DNA of 64,000 nucleotides, from NCBI RefSeq assembly GCF_947500975.1, contig NZ_CANMUE010000002.1, positions 310,001 through 374,000 on the forward strand, read 5' to 3'. A program made the translations under genes and the position numbers. Below the pieces are notes generated by a model. It was not told where the DNA came from. It saw only the letters and a list, made by a program, of their open reading frames with translations, and ran no database searches. Shown here in pieces: positions 1 to 8,059 of the stretch (position 1 is its first letter; every line of letters begins with the position of its first letter). Source of the stretch: an uncultured Polaribacter sp. (GTDB taxonomy: Bacteria; Bacteroidota; Bacteroidia; Flavobacteriales; Flavobacteriaceae).

Positions 1-428
1 AACCAGTTTTGGAATTGGTCTGTAATTAAATCTCTATGAATAAAACGTTGTTCGAATCTAAAACGATGTTTTGCATTTAAGTTACCCCATTTAGATTTTA
101 GATTTAAGTCTTCATAAAATCTCCATTCATATAAGTTTGGAGAAGGTGTATCATAAGCTGTATCTGCAGTTGCATAACTTAAACCAAAAGTGAAATTTGT
201 TTTTGGGGTAAAAGTATAATTAGCACCTAATCTATAAATTTCTTGTTGAAACTCATTAGCCAATTCATAATATCTAAAATGTGCCATAGTTTTTAAAGCA
301 ATTTTTTCTGATATTTTATGAGAACCATTGTACATGTACCATGTTCCTAATTTGTCTTCAGCAGAATTTTGAGCATGAATTTTAAAACAAAAAAGGCTTA
401 AGATTAAAAGTATACTTATTTTTTTCAT
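1..428 (-). CDS. DUF2490 domain outer-membrane protein, 3' part cut by the window edge
   Basis: The first 142 residues are visible; the C-terminus lies outside the window. It starts MKKISILLILSLFCFKIHAQ, a clear Sec signal peptide ending in an A-Q type cleavage site. The next part has alternating hydrophobic and aromatic residues (YNGSHKISEKIALKTMAHFR, FRFEQRFIHRD) typical of the DUF2490 family, small beta-barrel-like envelope proteins of Bacteroidota without a known function. The stop of the next gene upstream on the same strand is only 2 bases away, so they are likely cotranscribed. The family call comes from resemblance only. Confidence 0.7.
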   Translation of the reverse strand, partial: MKKISILLILSLFCFKIHAQNSAEDKLGTWYMYNGSHKISEKIALKTMAHFRYYELANEFQQEIYRLGANYTFTPKTNFTFGLSYATADTAYDTPSPNLYEWRFYEDLNLKSKWGNLNAKHRFRFEQRFIHRDLITDQFQNW

Positions 429-430
429 TT

Positions 431-3400
431 TTAATTTGATGAATAAATTTTAGTTTCTTTAAAAGGAGATATTTGTATTTTTTCTACTGAAGATTTGTAT
501 GAAAGCCAATCGTTATTAAAAAATGTGTTGGTTTCTTCAACGGCAGATTTAAGCTCGTCTTTAAATTGATTTATTAATTGCCTTTCAGTATTTGTTTGTT
601 CTCCAAAACGAGAGCGAACGTAATAACTTGCAGTGCCAAAACGTTGGTTTACTGTCATTTCTGGGTTCCTTGTAATTCCTTGTCTTTTATCTACATTTCC
701 TAAATATTTTGCAATTAATGTATCTATTTTTTTTATAATCTTAGAAGATGATTTAATTTTATCTTTATACTTTTTCTTGTCTTCTTTTGATAATTTGTTT
801 TTTATTAAAGTTGCTGTATTTTTACTTTCTATTAATTGTTTTACAATATCAGATATTTTTTGTTGATATCTTTCTAGCTCTTTTGCAGCAGTATATTTTT
901 GATTGATTGCTTCATTAGAAATTTGTAACCTTGGATCAAATTCAACTTTTATGTTTTGCTCAGATGTTTCATTTCCAAAAGTCATTTTTAAACGATAAGT
1001 TCCTGGTTTTACAGATACACCTCTTGGTTCTCTTGTAGATTTTCTAATTTTTCTAGAAGCTCTTGCAACACCTTTTTCTCTTAAGTACCAGGTAGTTTTA
1101 TGAATACCACTTTCTTTAGGTGTTTTAAATTTTAAGGTTCTAATTTGTCTATCACCATCAAAAATTTCTAGTTTTATAGAGTCGTGTTTAATGCTCTTTT
1201 GTGTATCTTTATTCTTGCTTTTATTTTTTTCTTTTTTTGTTTCAGGTTTATTGATAAAATAAGAAATGATTGCCCCACTTTTTCTATTCTCTCCTTGATA
1301 CATTGCATCTGCACCAAATCTACTTCCTGTAGGTTGTTGTCTTGCGGTTTGATAAGCTATTGGAGGTTCAAATAGTTTTATTTTTTTTGTGTTTAAGCCT
1401 CCTTTTGCAATTTCTCTTAAAGGTGTAATGTCGTCTAAAACCCAAGCGGCTCTTCCGAATGTTCCAATAACCAAATCATTTTCTCTTGGATGAATTACTA
1501 AATCTTTAACAGGAACTGTAGGAAACCCTTCAGTCCATTTTGTCCATTTATTACCAGCATTTACTGAAATATACAAACCATCATCAGTACCTAAAAACAG
1601 TAAATTTTCATTTTCAGGGTCTTCAATAATACACAAAGCATAACTTTGTACATCGTTTTCATCAACTAAGCGTTTCCAAGTTTTTCCATAGTTTGTTGTT
1701 TTATAAGCATAAGGAGTATAATTAAAACGTCTGTAGTCATTTGCTACTAAAAGTGCTTCACCTTTATTTTTATTTGATGCTTTAATTTGTGCAATCCAAC
1801 TAAATTCTGGTAACCCTTTTATGTTTTTTGAAACGTTTGTCCAATCTTTACCACCATTTTTTGTAATATGTACTTGTCCATCATCTGTAGCAGCCCATAA
1901 AACATCTTTTTCTAAAACTGTTGGTTCGATTACCAATATGGTACAATGATTTTCAGCTCCAGTAGCATCCATGGTTAAACCACCACTTTCTGATTGTTTT
2001 AATTTTTCAGGATTATTAGTAGATAAATCCGGAGAAATTACGCTCCAGGTTAATCCTTTATCTGTTGATTTATGCACAAACTGACTTCCAAAATATAAAG
2101 TTGAATTATCAAAAGGATCCATATTAATGGCGGCATTCCAATTAAAACGTAATTTTACATTTGCATCTGCATGTGTTGGTTTTACTGAATAGTTATTTCC
2201 AGTAATATAATCATATCTAACAACTGAACCTTGTTGACTCATAGACCAACCGTATCTAGAATCATCTTTATCTGGCACAACATCAAAACCATCACCAAAA
2301 CTAATTTCTTGCCAATAAGAATTTCTAATTCCTTGCGCTTTCCAAACATATGCTGGTCCTCTCCAAGAACCATTATCTTGCATACCACCGTATACATTAT
2401 AAGGGAATTCATTATCAACATTTATATGGTAAAATTGAGCAACAGGAATATTACCAATAAAACGCCAAGTTTTTCCGCCATCTTTAGTAATATTTAATCC
2501 ACCATCATTTCCGTCAATCATAAATTTTCCGTTCTTTGGATGAATCCACCAGGCATGATGATCTGGATGCACACCATTATCAACGCCATAAGCAGGCATT
2601 AACTGTTTAAAAGATTTTCCGCCGTCTTGTGAAACATTTACATAGGTAAAAACAGTATATAATCTATTTTCATTTTGCGGATCTACATAAATTTCTGAAT
2701 AATAAAAAGGACGATTTCCAATACCTGGTTTATCATTTACTTTTTTCCATTTAAAACCACCATTTTCACTTTTATATAATGCATTTTTCTTAGCTTCTAC
2801 TAGAGCGTAAATTACATCAGGATTATTAGGTGCAATTGCAACACCAATTCTACCTAAATCTCCTTTTGGAAAACCTTCTTTTTCTGTTATTTGTTTCCAA
2901 TTTTCACCGCCATCATGTGTAATGTACAAACCACTTCCTTTTCCACCAGATTTAAAAAACCAAGGGTCGCGTTTGTGTTCCCACATTGTAGCAATTAATT
3001 TATTTGGATTTGTAGGATCCATAATTAAATCTGCAGCACCAGATTTTATATTTGTAAATAAAATCTGTTTCCAAGATTTTCCGCCATCAACAGTTTTATA
3101 AACACCACGTTCTTTGTGCTCTCCCCAAGGAGATCCAATAGCACCAACATAAACAACATCAGGGTTTGATGGATCTATAACGACTCTATGAATGTGTCTT
3201 GTATTTTTTAATCCCATAGATTTCCATGTTTTACCAGCATCTAAAGATTTATAAATACCAAAACCACCATTTAAACTATTTCTAGGATTACCTTCACCAG
3301 TTCCTGCCCAAATAACACTTGGATTTGATTGTTGAATTGCAACTGCACCAATTGAAGCAGTAAGTTCTTTCTCGAAAATTGGTTTCCATTTTATGCCGCC

Positions 3401-3610
3401 AGAAGTAGATTTCCAAATCCCTCCAGAAGCAGTACCTACATACATAATTTCAGGATTATTTTCTACTACATCAATAGATGTAACTCTACCAGACATTCCA
3501 CCAGGACCAATATTTCTAGGTTTCATGTTTTTTACTAAATCCATAGAAAACTCTTGAGAAAAGAGTAGAGTAGTGGTACACAAAAATAATAAGGTTAGCA
3601 GTTTTCTCAT
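431..3610 (-). CDS. Secreted sortilin/VPS10-like beta-propeller protein (BNR/Asp-box repeats)
   Basis: A protein of 1059 residues. I chose the start at 3610 (MRKLLTLLFLCTTTLLFSQE) because it gives a proper signal peptide; a longer reading frame adds 19 residues in front and buries it. The body holds many Asp-box type repeats of the form S-x-D-x-G-x-x-W (KSLDAGKTWK, KTVDGGKSWK, ITHDGGENWK, ITKDGGKTWR, KSTDKGLTW), arranged as one or two beta-propellers in about the first 720 residues. The last 330 residues hold an Ig-like segment and a Lys-rich helical region. Such proteins are common in marine Flavobacteriia and often annotated as glycosyl hydrolase or VPS10/sortilin-like; the substrate is unknown. 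Localisation in the periplasm or outside the cell is inferred. Confidence 0.8.
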   Translation of the reverse strand: MRKLLTLLFLCTTTLLFSQEFSMDLVKNMKPRNIGPGGMSGRVTSIDVVENNPEIMYVGTASGGIWKSTSGGIKWKPIFEKELTASIGAVAIQQSNPSVIWAGTGEGNPRNSLNGGFGIYKSLDAGKTWKSMGLKNTRHIHRVVIDPSNPDVVYVGAIGSPWGEHKERGVYKTVDGGKSWKQILFTNIKSGAADLIMDPTNPNKLIATMWEHKRDPWFFKSGGKGSGLYITHDGGENWKQITEKEGFPKGDLGRIGVAIAPNNPDVIYALVEAKKNALYKSENGGFKWKKVNDKPGIGNRPFYYSEIYVDPQNENRLYTVFTYVNVSQDGGKSFKQLMPAYGVDNGVHPDHHAWWIHPKNGKFMIDGNDGGLNITKDGGKTWRFIGNIPVAQFYHINVDNEFPYNVYGGMQDNGSWRGPAYVWKAQGIRNSYWQEISFGDGFDVVPDKDDSRYGWSMSQQGSVVRYDYITGNNYSVKPTHADANVKLRFNWNAAINMDPFDNSTLYFGSQFVHKSTDKGLTWSVISPDLSTNNPEKLKQSESGGLTMDATGAENHCTILVIEPTVLEKDVLWAATDDGQVHITKNGGKDWTNVSKNIKGLPEFSWIAQIKASNKNKGEALLVANDYRRFNYTPYAYKTTNYGKTWKRLVDENDVQSYALCIIEDPENENLLFLGTDDGLYISVNAGNKWTKWTEGFPTVPVKDLVIHPRENDLVIGTFGRAAWVLDDITPLREIAKGGLNTKKIKLFEPPIAYQTARQQPTGSRFGADAMYQGENRKSGAIISYFINKPETKKEKNKSKNKDTQKSIKHDSIKLEIFDGDRQIRTLKFKTPKESGIHKTTWYLREKGVARASRKIRKSTREPRGVSVKPGTYRLKMTFGNETSEQNIKVEFDPRLQISNEAINQKYTAAKELERYQQKISDIVKQLIESKNTATLIKNKLSKEDKKKYKDKIKSSSKIIKKIDTLIAKYLGNVDKRQGITRNPEMTVNQRFGTASYYVRSRFGEQTNTERQLINQFKDELKSAVEETNTFFNNDWLSYKSSVEKIQISPFKETKIYSSN

Positions 3611-3660
3611 TTCTTGGTTTGTTAATTTTATTAAAAGTGAACAATATACAAAATAGAAAA

Positions 3661-3680
3661 CGCTCAATAAAAATTGAGCG
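3661..3680 (-). terminator. Rho-independent terminator after the ribbon-helix-helix gene
   Basis: Perfect 8-bp stem CGCTCAAT / ATTGAGCG with a 4-base loop, followed on the minus strand by GTTTTCTATTTT. It lies between the small DNA-binding protein gene (ending at 3709) and the start of the beta-propeller gene (3610), so it separates two minus-strand transcription units. Confidence 0.65.
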
Positions 3681-3708
3681 TAGTTTTTAGCTAGAAAAGA
3701 ATTTAGGT

Positions 3709-3873
3709 TTATTCTTCTTTCTTTTTAGGTAGGCGTTTGGCATCTTTTAATGCTTGCATTAGCATCCATTCTATTTGTCCATTTGTAGAACGAAATTCAT
3801 CCGCAGCCCATTTTTCAATAGCTTTTATCATATCTTCATTAACTCGCAACGCGAAAGCTTTTTTCTTAGTCAT
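3709..3873 (-). CDS. Arc/MetJ-type ribbon-helix-helix DNA-binding protein, 54 aa
   Basis: A short gene encoding 54 residues beginning MTKKKAFALRVNEDMIKAIE. The stretch KAFALRVNEDMIKAIEKWA is the short beta strand plus first helix of the ribbon-helix-helix fold; DEFRSTNGQIEWMLMQAL is the second helix. The size is typical of Arc-family proteins of Flavobacteriia. It starts 7 bases after the stop of the small gene upstream and closes the SPFH operon, ending in a hairpin terminator. It probably binds DNA as a dimer and may regulate this operon; the target is unknown. Confidence 0.75.
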   Translation of the reverse strand: MTKKKAFALRVNEDMIKAIEKWAADEFRSTNGQIEWMLMQALKDAKRLPKKKEE

Positions 3874-3880
3874 CTTATTT

Positions 3881-4066
3881 TTACAAATTAACTATTCTAG
3901 TATCAGGAATACTAATAATTAAAGGTAGTTTTTCTGAAGCATACGTTAAGGTTCCTGATAATTCAATTGAATCATTTTTAATTAGAATCTCTTCCGACTT
4001 TACTTGTGCTAATGATGTAGATATGCTAAAAACTATAATAATAATATAGGTTATAAATTTAATCAT
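3881..4066 (-). pseudogene. Truncated N-terminal remnant of a secreted alpha/beta-hydrolase-like protein
   Basis: Encodes 61 residues: a signal peptide (MIKFITYIIIIVFSISTSLAQ) and then KNDSIELSGTLTYASEKLPLIISIPD before an early stop. The segment resembles the first strands of family alpha/beta hydrolases, where a similar run leads into the oxyanion-loop HGSG motif; here that motif is missing and no hydrolase body follows. The ATG overlaps the upstream stop by 4 bases, so it is still translated within the operon. I read it as a decayed gene, though a functional small exported protein cannot be excluded. Confidence 0.5.
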
Positions 4067-4563
4067 ACTAATTTGTTTTTATAAGTTTCTAAAACGCTAA
4101 TTGCTCCTAATTTTTTCTGTGTTCCTATTAATAATTTCTTACCTGTTTTAAGTACCAATTGAATGCCAATGTCACCAGAAATAGTTATGGCTTTTCCTTT
4201 TGATTTTTTCCAAAGAAAACCACCTTTTAAACCCCAACCGCCAAATTCTCCAATAGGATCATAAGTTCTTACATTAGCTGTTGTAATTTCTGACCAAGTG
4301 ATTGTTTTTAATGAAAAGTGAAACGGAAAAAACTGATAGTGAATTCCTTTTTCGTCTATTCTTGTTTTTAATTTAAAGAAGAAAATAATTGATGCAGAAG
4401 CTAAAATTCCATTCATAGTTAATATAAACTCATTGGTAGACATACTAGCGTTTTCTTGCATGTATTCTTTAGTGATAATTGCAATTGGTACAATTAAACT
4501 TACAGTCATTAAAACTATTAACCATAGATGTGTAAAACGTTGTTCTTCTTTAAATATTTTCAT
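4063..4563 (-). CDS. Membrane protein with PH-like C-terminal domain (DUF6141-like)
   Basis: 166 residues. Two hydrophobic segments lie near residues 12-30 and 46-62, followed by a beta-rich cytoplasmic-looking domain (FFKLKTRIDEKGIHYQFFPFH, ITWSEITTANVRTYDP, GIQLVLKTGKKLLIGTQK). This two-helix plus PH-like layout occurs in many small bacterial membrane proteins of unknown role. It stands 92 bases after the SPFH gene and overlaps the next gene by 4 bases, which suggests a membrane-linked operon. The family name is tentative. Confidence 0.55.
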   Translation of the reverse strand: MKIFKEEQRFTHLWLIVLMTVSLIVPIAIITKEYMQENASMSTNEFILTMNGILASASIIFFFKLKTRIDEKGIHYQFFPFHFSLKTITWSEITTANVRTYDPIGEFGGWGLKGGFLWKKSKGKAITISGDIGIQLVLKTGKKLLIGTQKKLGAISVLETYKNKLV

Positions 4564-4655
4564 TTATAAGTTTATTATTATCAAAAAGGATAAGTAAAAA
4601 TCCTATTTTTTTTATCTCTTAAAATTCATTTCAGAATACTTTTTATGTAATAAAA

Positions 4656-5516
4656 TTAATGGCTTAATGTTCCTGTATTTACAACAGGCGAAGCTTCTTT
4701 ATCTCCACACAAAATAACTAATAAATTACTAACCATTGCAGCTTTACGCTCTTCATCTAACTCAACAATTTGTTTTTTGTTTAATTCTTCTAAGGCCATT
4801 TCTACCATTTCAACTGCACCTTGTACAATTTTATGTCTAGCAGCTACAATTGCTGTTGCTTGTTGTCTTTTTAACATAGCAGATGCAATTTCTTGGGCAT
4901 AAGCCAAATAACCAATTCTAGCTTCTAAAACTTCAATACCAGCAATAGATAAACGCTCATCAATTTCTTTTTCTAATGCTTCAGAAACTTCATTTACACT
5001 AGAACGTAATGTGATGTCTTCATCGTGTCCTTCATCAGCAAAATTATCATAAGGGTACATACTTGCTAATTTTCTAACAGCAGCATCAGTTTGTACACGT
5101 ACAAAATTTTCAAAATTATCAACATCAAAAGCTGCTTTATACGTATCTGTAACTCTCCAGACCAAAATAGTTGAAATCATTATTGGGTTTCCTAACTTGT
5201 CATTTACTTTTAAACGCTCACTATCAAAATTACTTGCTCTTAAAGAAATTGTTTTTTTTCTGTATAAAGGATTTGCCCAAAACAGTCCATTTTCTTTAAT
5301 AGTACCAACGTATTTTCCAAAAAGTAAAATTACTTTTGATGTATTAGGATTTACTAAAATAAAGCCAAAAAAGCCTATAAAACCTATTATAGAAGAGATA
5401 ATAAAAATTGGTTTTTCTTTTAGGATGCTCATCGTTATTCCTCCAAAGAATAAGACTAAAATGATTAATAACATTAAATAACCATTTGCTGGTTTAATAA
5501 TTTTTTCTGCTTTCAT
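4656..5516 (-). CDS. SPFH (band 7/prohibitin) domain membrane protein
   Basis: 286 residues with two N-terminal membrane helices (about 13-30 and 36-54), then an SPFH domain (VILLFGKYVGTIKENGLFWANPLYRKKTISLR ... LVWRVTDTYKAAFDV ... ALEKEIDERLSIAGIEVLEARIGYLAYAQEIASAM) and a helical tail (KRQQATAIVAARHKIVQGAVEMVEMAL). Proteins of this kind form oligomeric scaffolds in the inner membrane. It is the first gene of a four-gene minus-strand set ending in an Arc-type regulator. The 121-base gap to the divergent nuclease gene should hold both promoters. Confidence 0.85.
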   Translation of the reverse strand: MKAEKIIKPANGYLMLLIILVLFFGGITMSILKEKPIFIISSIIGFIGFFGFILVNPNTSKVILLFGKYVGTIKENGLFWANPLYRKKTISLRASNFDSERLKVNDKLGNPIMISTILVWRVTDTYKAAFDVDNFENFVRVQTDAAVRKLASMYPYDNFADEGHDEDITLRSSVNEVSEALEKEIDERLSIAGIEVLEARIGYLAYAQEIASAMLKRQQATAIVAARHKIVQGAVEMVEMALEELNKKQIVELDEERKAAMVSNLLVILCGDKEASPVVNTGTLSH

Positions 5517-5637
5517 ACTTTAAGTTTAAAATGATGTTAAAATGATATCATAAAGATATATATAATTTTTTGAATAATCCAAATTATTATAGATTTTATT
5601 TTTTACTTTAGCCAAACATTAATTTTAGCAATAACGT

Positions 5638-6420
5638 ATGAAGATTAAATTATTTTTATTGATTCCTTTTTTATTTTTGATGAGTTCTTCATCAAATGAA
5701 AGTGTTTTTTGGGGGAAAAATGGGCACAGAGCAACTGGTAAGATTGCAGAAAAGCATTTGTCAAGAAAAGCTAAAAAATGTATTAATAAGTTGTTAAATG
5801 GGCAAAGTTTAGCTTTTGTTTCTACTTATGCAGATGAAATAAAGTCTGACAAAAAGTTTAACAAATATTATTCTTGGCATTATGTTAATATGGATTTAGA
5901 TCAAACATATGCTGATGCTGAAAAAAATCCTAAGGGAGATTTAGTAACAGGTATTAATACTTGTATTTCAGTTTTAAAAGATAAAAAATCAACTGATGAA
6001 GATAAAGCTTTTCATTTAAAACTATTGGTTCATTTTGTAGGAGATTTACATCAGCCAATGCATATTGGTAGGAAAGAAGATAAAGGAGGTAATACAGTTC
6101 AGGTTGAGTGGTTTGGTAGAGGTACAAATTTACACAGAGTTTGGGATGAAAACATGATAGACGATTGGGAAATGAGTTATATTGAATTGGCTGAAAACGC
6201 AGAGGATTTATCAAAAAAACAAATTGAAGCAATTGAAAAAGGATCCATTATAGATTGGGTAAATGAAGTGCATGTGATTACAAATGAGGTTTATAACTCT
6301 GTTAAAGTAGGTGAAAACTTACGATATAAATATTCTTATAATCACTTTGGCACTGTTAGAAAACAATTGCAAAAAGGTGGTATTCGTTTAGCAAAAGTTT
6401 TAAATGATATTTTTGATTAA
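5638..6420 (+). CDS. Secreted S1/P1-type zinc nuclease
   Basis: 260 residues. A signal peptide (about 1-24) is followed by W25 and GKNGHRATGKIAEKHL, matching the N-terminal Trp and first His that bind the trinuclear zinc site in S1/P1 nucleases. Other zinc-site segments are visible: YSWHYVNMD, KLLVHFVGDLHQPMHIGRKEDKGGN and NLHRVWDENMID. The family cleaves single-stranded DNA and RNA, here probably in the periplasm or medium for nutrient recovery. It is transcribed alone and followed by a strong terminator. Confidence 0.92.
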   Translation: MKIKLFLLIPFLFLMSSSSNESVFWGKNGHRATGKIAEKHLSRKAKKCINKLLNGQSLAFVSTYADEIKSDKKFNKYYSWHYVNMDLDQTYADAEKNPKGDLVTGINTCISVLKDKKSTDEDKAFHLKLLVHFVGDLHQPMHIGRKEDKGGNTVQVEWFGRGTNLHRVWDENMIDDWEMSYIELAENAEDLSKKQIEAIEKGSIIDWVNEVHVITNEVYNSVKVGENLRYKYSYNHFGTVRKQLQKGGIRLAKVLNDIFD

Positions 6421-6440
6421 GAAACACAACTTATAAAATT

Positions 6441-6476
6441 AAAACCTCATAAAAGTCTAGTTTATGAGGTTTTTTG
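6441..6476 (+). terminator. Rho-independent terminator after the S1/P1 nuclease
   Basis: Stem AACCTCATAAA / TTTATGAGGTT with a short loop and a run of six T. It lies 20 bases after the nuclease stop. Confidence 0.85.
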
Positions 6477-6530
6477 TTAAGAATCAGTTAAATAAATATT
6501 TTGCTTTTTAAAAAACTGTAAATTTATAGA

Positions 6531-7076
6531 ATGTTAAAAAAAGTATTTTTTATTTTTTTACTTGTTGCTATATTTAGTACTTGTAAAAAAGAAGTAATTA
6601 AAGAGTCTAAGAAAGAAATTTTAACAGGTAGTTTTACAGAAATTACTTCTGTAAAAACAGTTAATTACAATCAACTTAAACCTTTGTTAGAAAAGAAAGA
6701 TGATAAAACTTATATTATAAATTTTTGGGCAACCTGGTGTGCGCCTTGTGTAAAAGAATTGCCTTATTTTGAGAGGATAACGAAAGAATATGCAGATAAA
6801 AATGTAGAAGTTTTATTAGTGAGTTTAGATTTTCCGAAACAAGTTGATAAAAAACTAATACCTTTTATTAATAAGAGAAAATTAAAATCTGAAGTTATTT
6901 ACTTTAATGATATTAACGAAGATGTATGGATAAAAGACATTGAAGAATCTTGGAGTGGTGCAATACCTGCAACAATAATTTACAATAAAAGCAAGAGAAA
7001 ATTTTATGAACAATCATTTGATTATCAAACTCTAGAAAACGAATTAAAAACCTTTTTAAAACCATTTAAATCATGA
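6531..7076 (+). CDS. TlpA/ResA-like thioredoxin-fold lipoprotein
   Basis: 181 residues. The N-terminus MLKKVFFIFLLVAIFSTCKK has a lipobox with Cys18, so it is likely anchored to a membrane facing the periplasm. The active site is W-A-T-W-C70-A-P-C73, in the context IINFWATWCAPCVKELPYF typical of TlpA/ResA disulfide reductases. It overlaps the next thioredoxin-like gene by 4 bases (ATGA), so the two are translationally coupled. Likely role: thiol-disulfide exchange in the envelope; the partner is unknown. Confidence 0.85.
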   Translation: MLKKVFFIFLLVAIFSTCKKEVIKESKKEILTGSFTEITSVKTVNYNQLKPLLEKKDDKTYIINFWATWCAPCVKELPYFERITKEYADKNVEVLLVSLDFPKQVDKKLIPFINKRKLKSEVIYFNDINEDVWIKDIEESWSGAIPATIIYNKSKRKFYEQSFDYQTLENELKTFLKPFKS

Positions 7077-7684
7077 AAAAAATAAAAATAATATTAGTAA
7101 TGGCAATTGTTTCAATTGCAACTTTGTCATTTACAACTTCAACAAAAAAAGGGTATAAAGTAGGTGACAAAATTGAAGATTTTAGTCTGAAAAATATTGA
7201 TGACAAAATGGTTTCTTTATCAGATTTTAATGATGCAAAAGGGTTTATTATTGTTTTTACTTGTAACACTTGTCCTTATTCTGTGGCAAATGAAGATAGA
7301 ATTAATGTGTTAGATGCTAAATATAAAGCGCAAGGTTTTCCTGTAATTGCAATCAATCCAAATGACCCTGCTGCTGTTCCAGAAGATAGTTTTGGAGATA
7401 TGAAAGTAAGAGCTTCTGAAAAAGAATTTACGTTTCCATATTTATTTGATGATGGGCAAAAAGTGTATCCAAAGTTTGGAGCTACAAAAACACCTCATGT
7501 ATATATTGTAAGTAAAAAAACGATGGAAGTAGAATATATAGGTGCAATTGATAACAGTTCTAGAAACCCAGATAAAGTAACCGAAAAATATGTAGAGAAT
7601 GCTGTAGATGCATTATTGGCTGGTAATAAAATTGAAAAAACAGAAACAAGAGCAATTGGTTGTTCTATAAAAGTAGCAAGATAG
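7073..7684 (+). CDS. Secreted AhpC/TSA-family thioredoxin-like protein
   Basis: 203 residues with a signal peptide (about 1-24). The peroxiredoxin-like start GYKVGDKIEDFSLKNIDDKMVSLSDF is followed by FTCNTCPYSVANEDRI with Cys64 and Cys67 as a CxxC pair. This type is widespread in Bacteroidota as thioredoxin family or redoxin domain protein. It is coupled to the preceding TlpA-like gene, and the pair ends at a terminator. Substrate unknown. Confidence 0.82.
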   Translation: MKKIKIILVMAIVSIATLSFTTSTKKGYKVGDKIEDFSLKNIDDKMVSLSDFNDAKGFIIVFTCNTCPYSVANEDRINVLDAKYKAQGFPVIAINPNDPAAVPEDSFGDMKVRASEKEFTFPYLFDDGQKVYPKFGATKTPHVYIVSKKTMEVEYIGAIDNSSRNPDKVTEKYVENAVDALLAGNKIEKTETRAIGCSIKVAR

Positions 7685-7705
7685 ATTATTAAACTTTTAA
7701 AAATT

Positions 7706-7738
7706 AAATCTCAAGTTTAGGCTTGAGATTTTTTTTAT
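7706..7738 (+). terminator. Rho-independent terminator after the thioredoxin pair
   Basis: Perfect 10-bp stem AAATCTCAAG / CTTGAGATTT, six-base loop, then a T run. Confidence 0.88.
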
Positions 7739-8059
7739 TTAAAACTTTTATTTCTCGATTTTTTTTAAAAAAAACTAAAACTAGTTGCAACAGTTTTATG
7801 CTTTTCTAAAAGCAACTTTTACTAACATTAACAATAAAAAACAATGTTAATTCATCATAAGAATTTAACTTGTATAAGTAAAAAATATTACCCTCAGCTA
7901 AGGAAAAACAGAATAGTATTTAAAAAAAATCAGATTTAGAAAAAAAAATAATACTTAATTTATCATATTGATAATTCTTTATCAAACAGCCTAAAAATAG
8001 ATAATAAACTTGTCTTTATTAAGTAATATTACGTAGTTTTGTTGTAAATATACGTAGTT
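7739..8059 (+). promoter_or_regulatory. Control region of the nir operon
   Basis: Together with the terminator before it, this is the 375-base gap in front of nirB. It is AT-rich and codes for nothing I can see. It holds a perfect dyad TTGATAA-TTCT-TTATCAA at 7968-7985, a -7 element TAGTTTTG at 8034-8041 with a TTG 21 bases upstream (8010-8012), and two boxes of the shared nitrate-block motif: AAGTAATATTACGT at 8021-8034 and TTGTAAATATACGT at 8042-8055. The two box centres lie 21 bp apart, so they face the same side of the helix. The second box ends 4 bases before the nirB ATG, which means transcripts from this promoter would have a very short leader. Confidence 0.6.

Noticed and set aside
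431..3667. Longer start of the beta-propeller gene
   Set aside because: The extra 19 residues precede a perfect signal peptide and would bury it.
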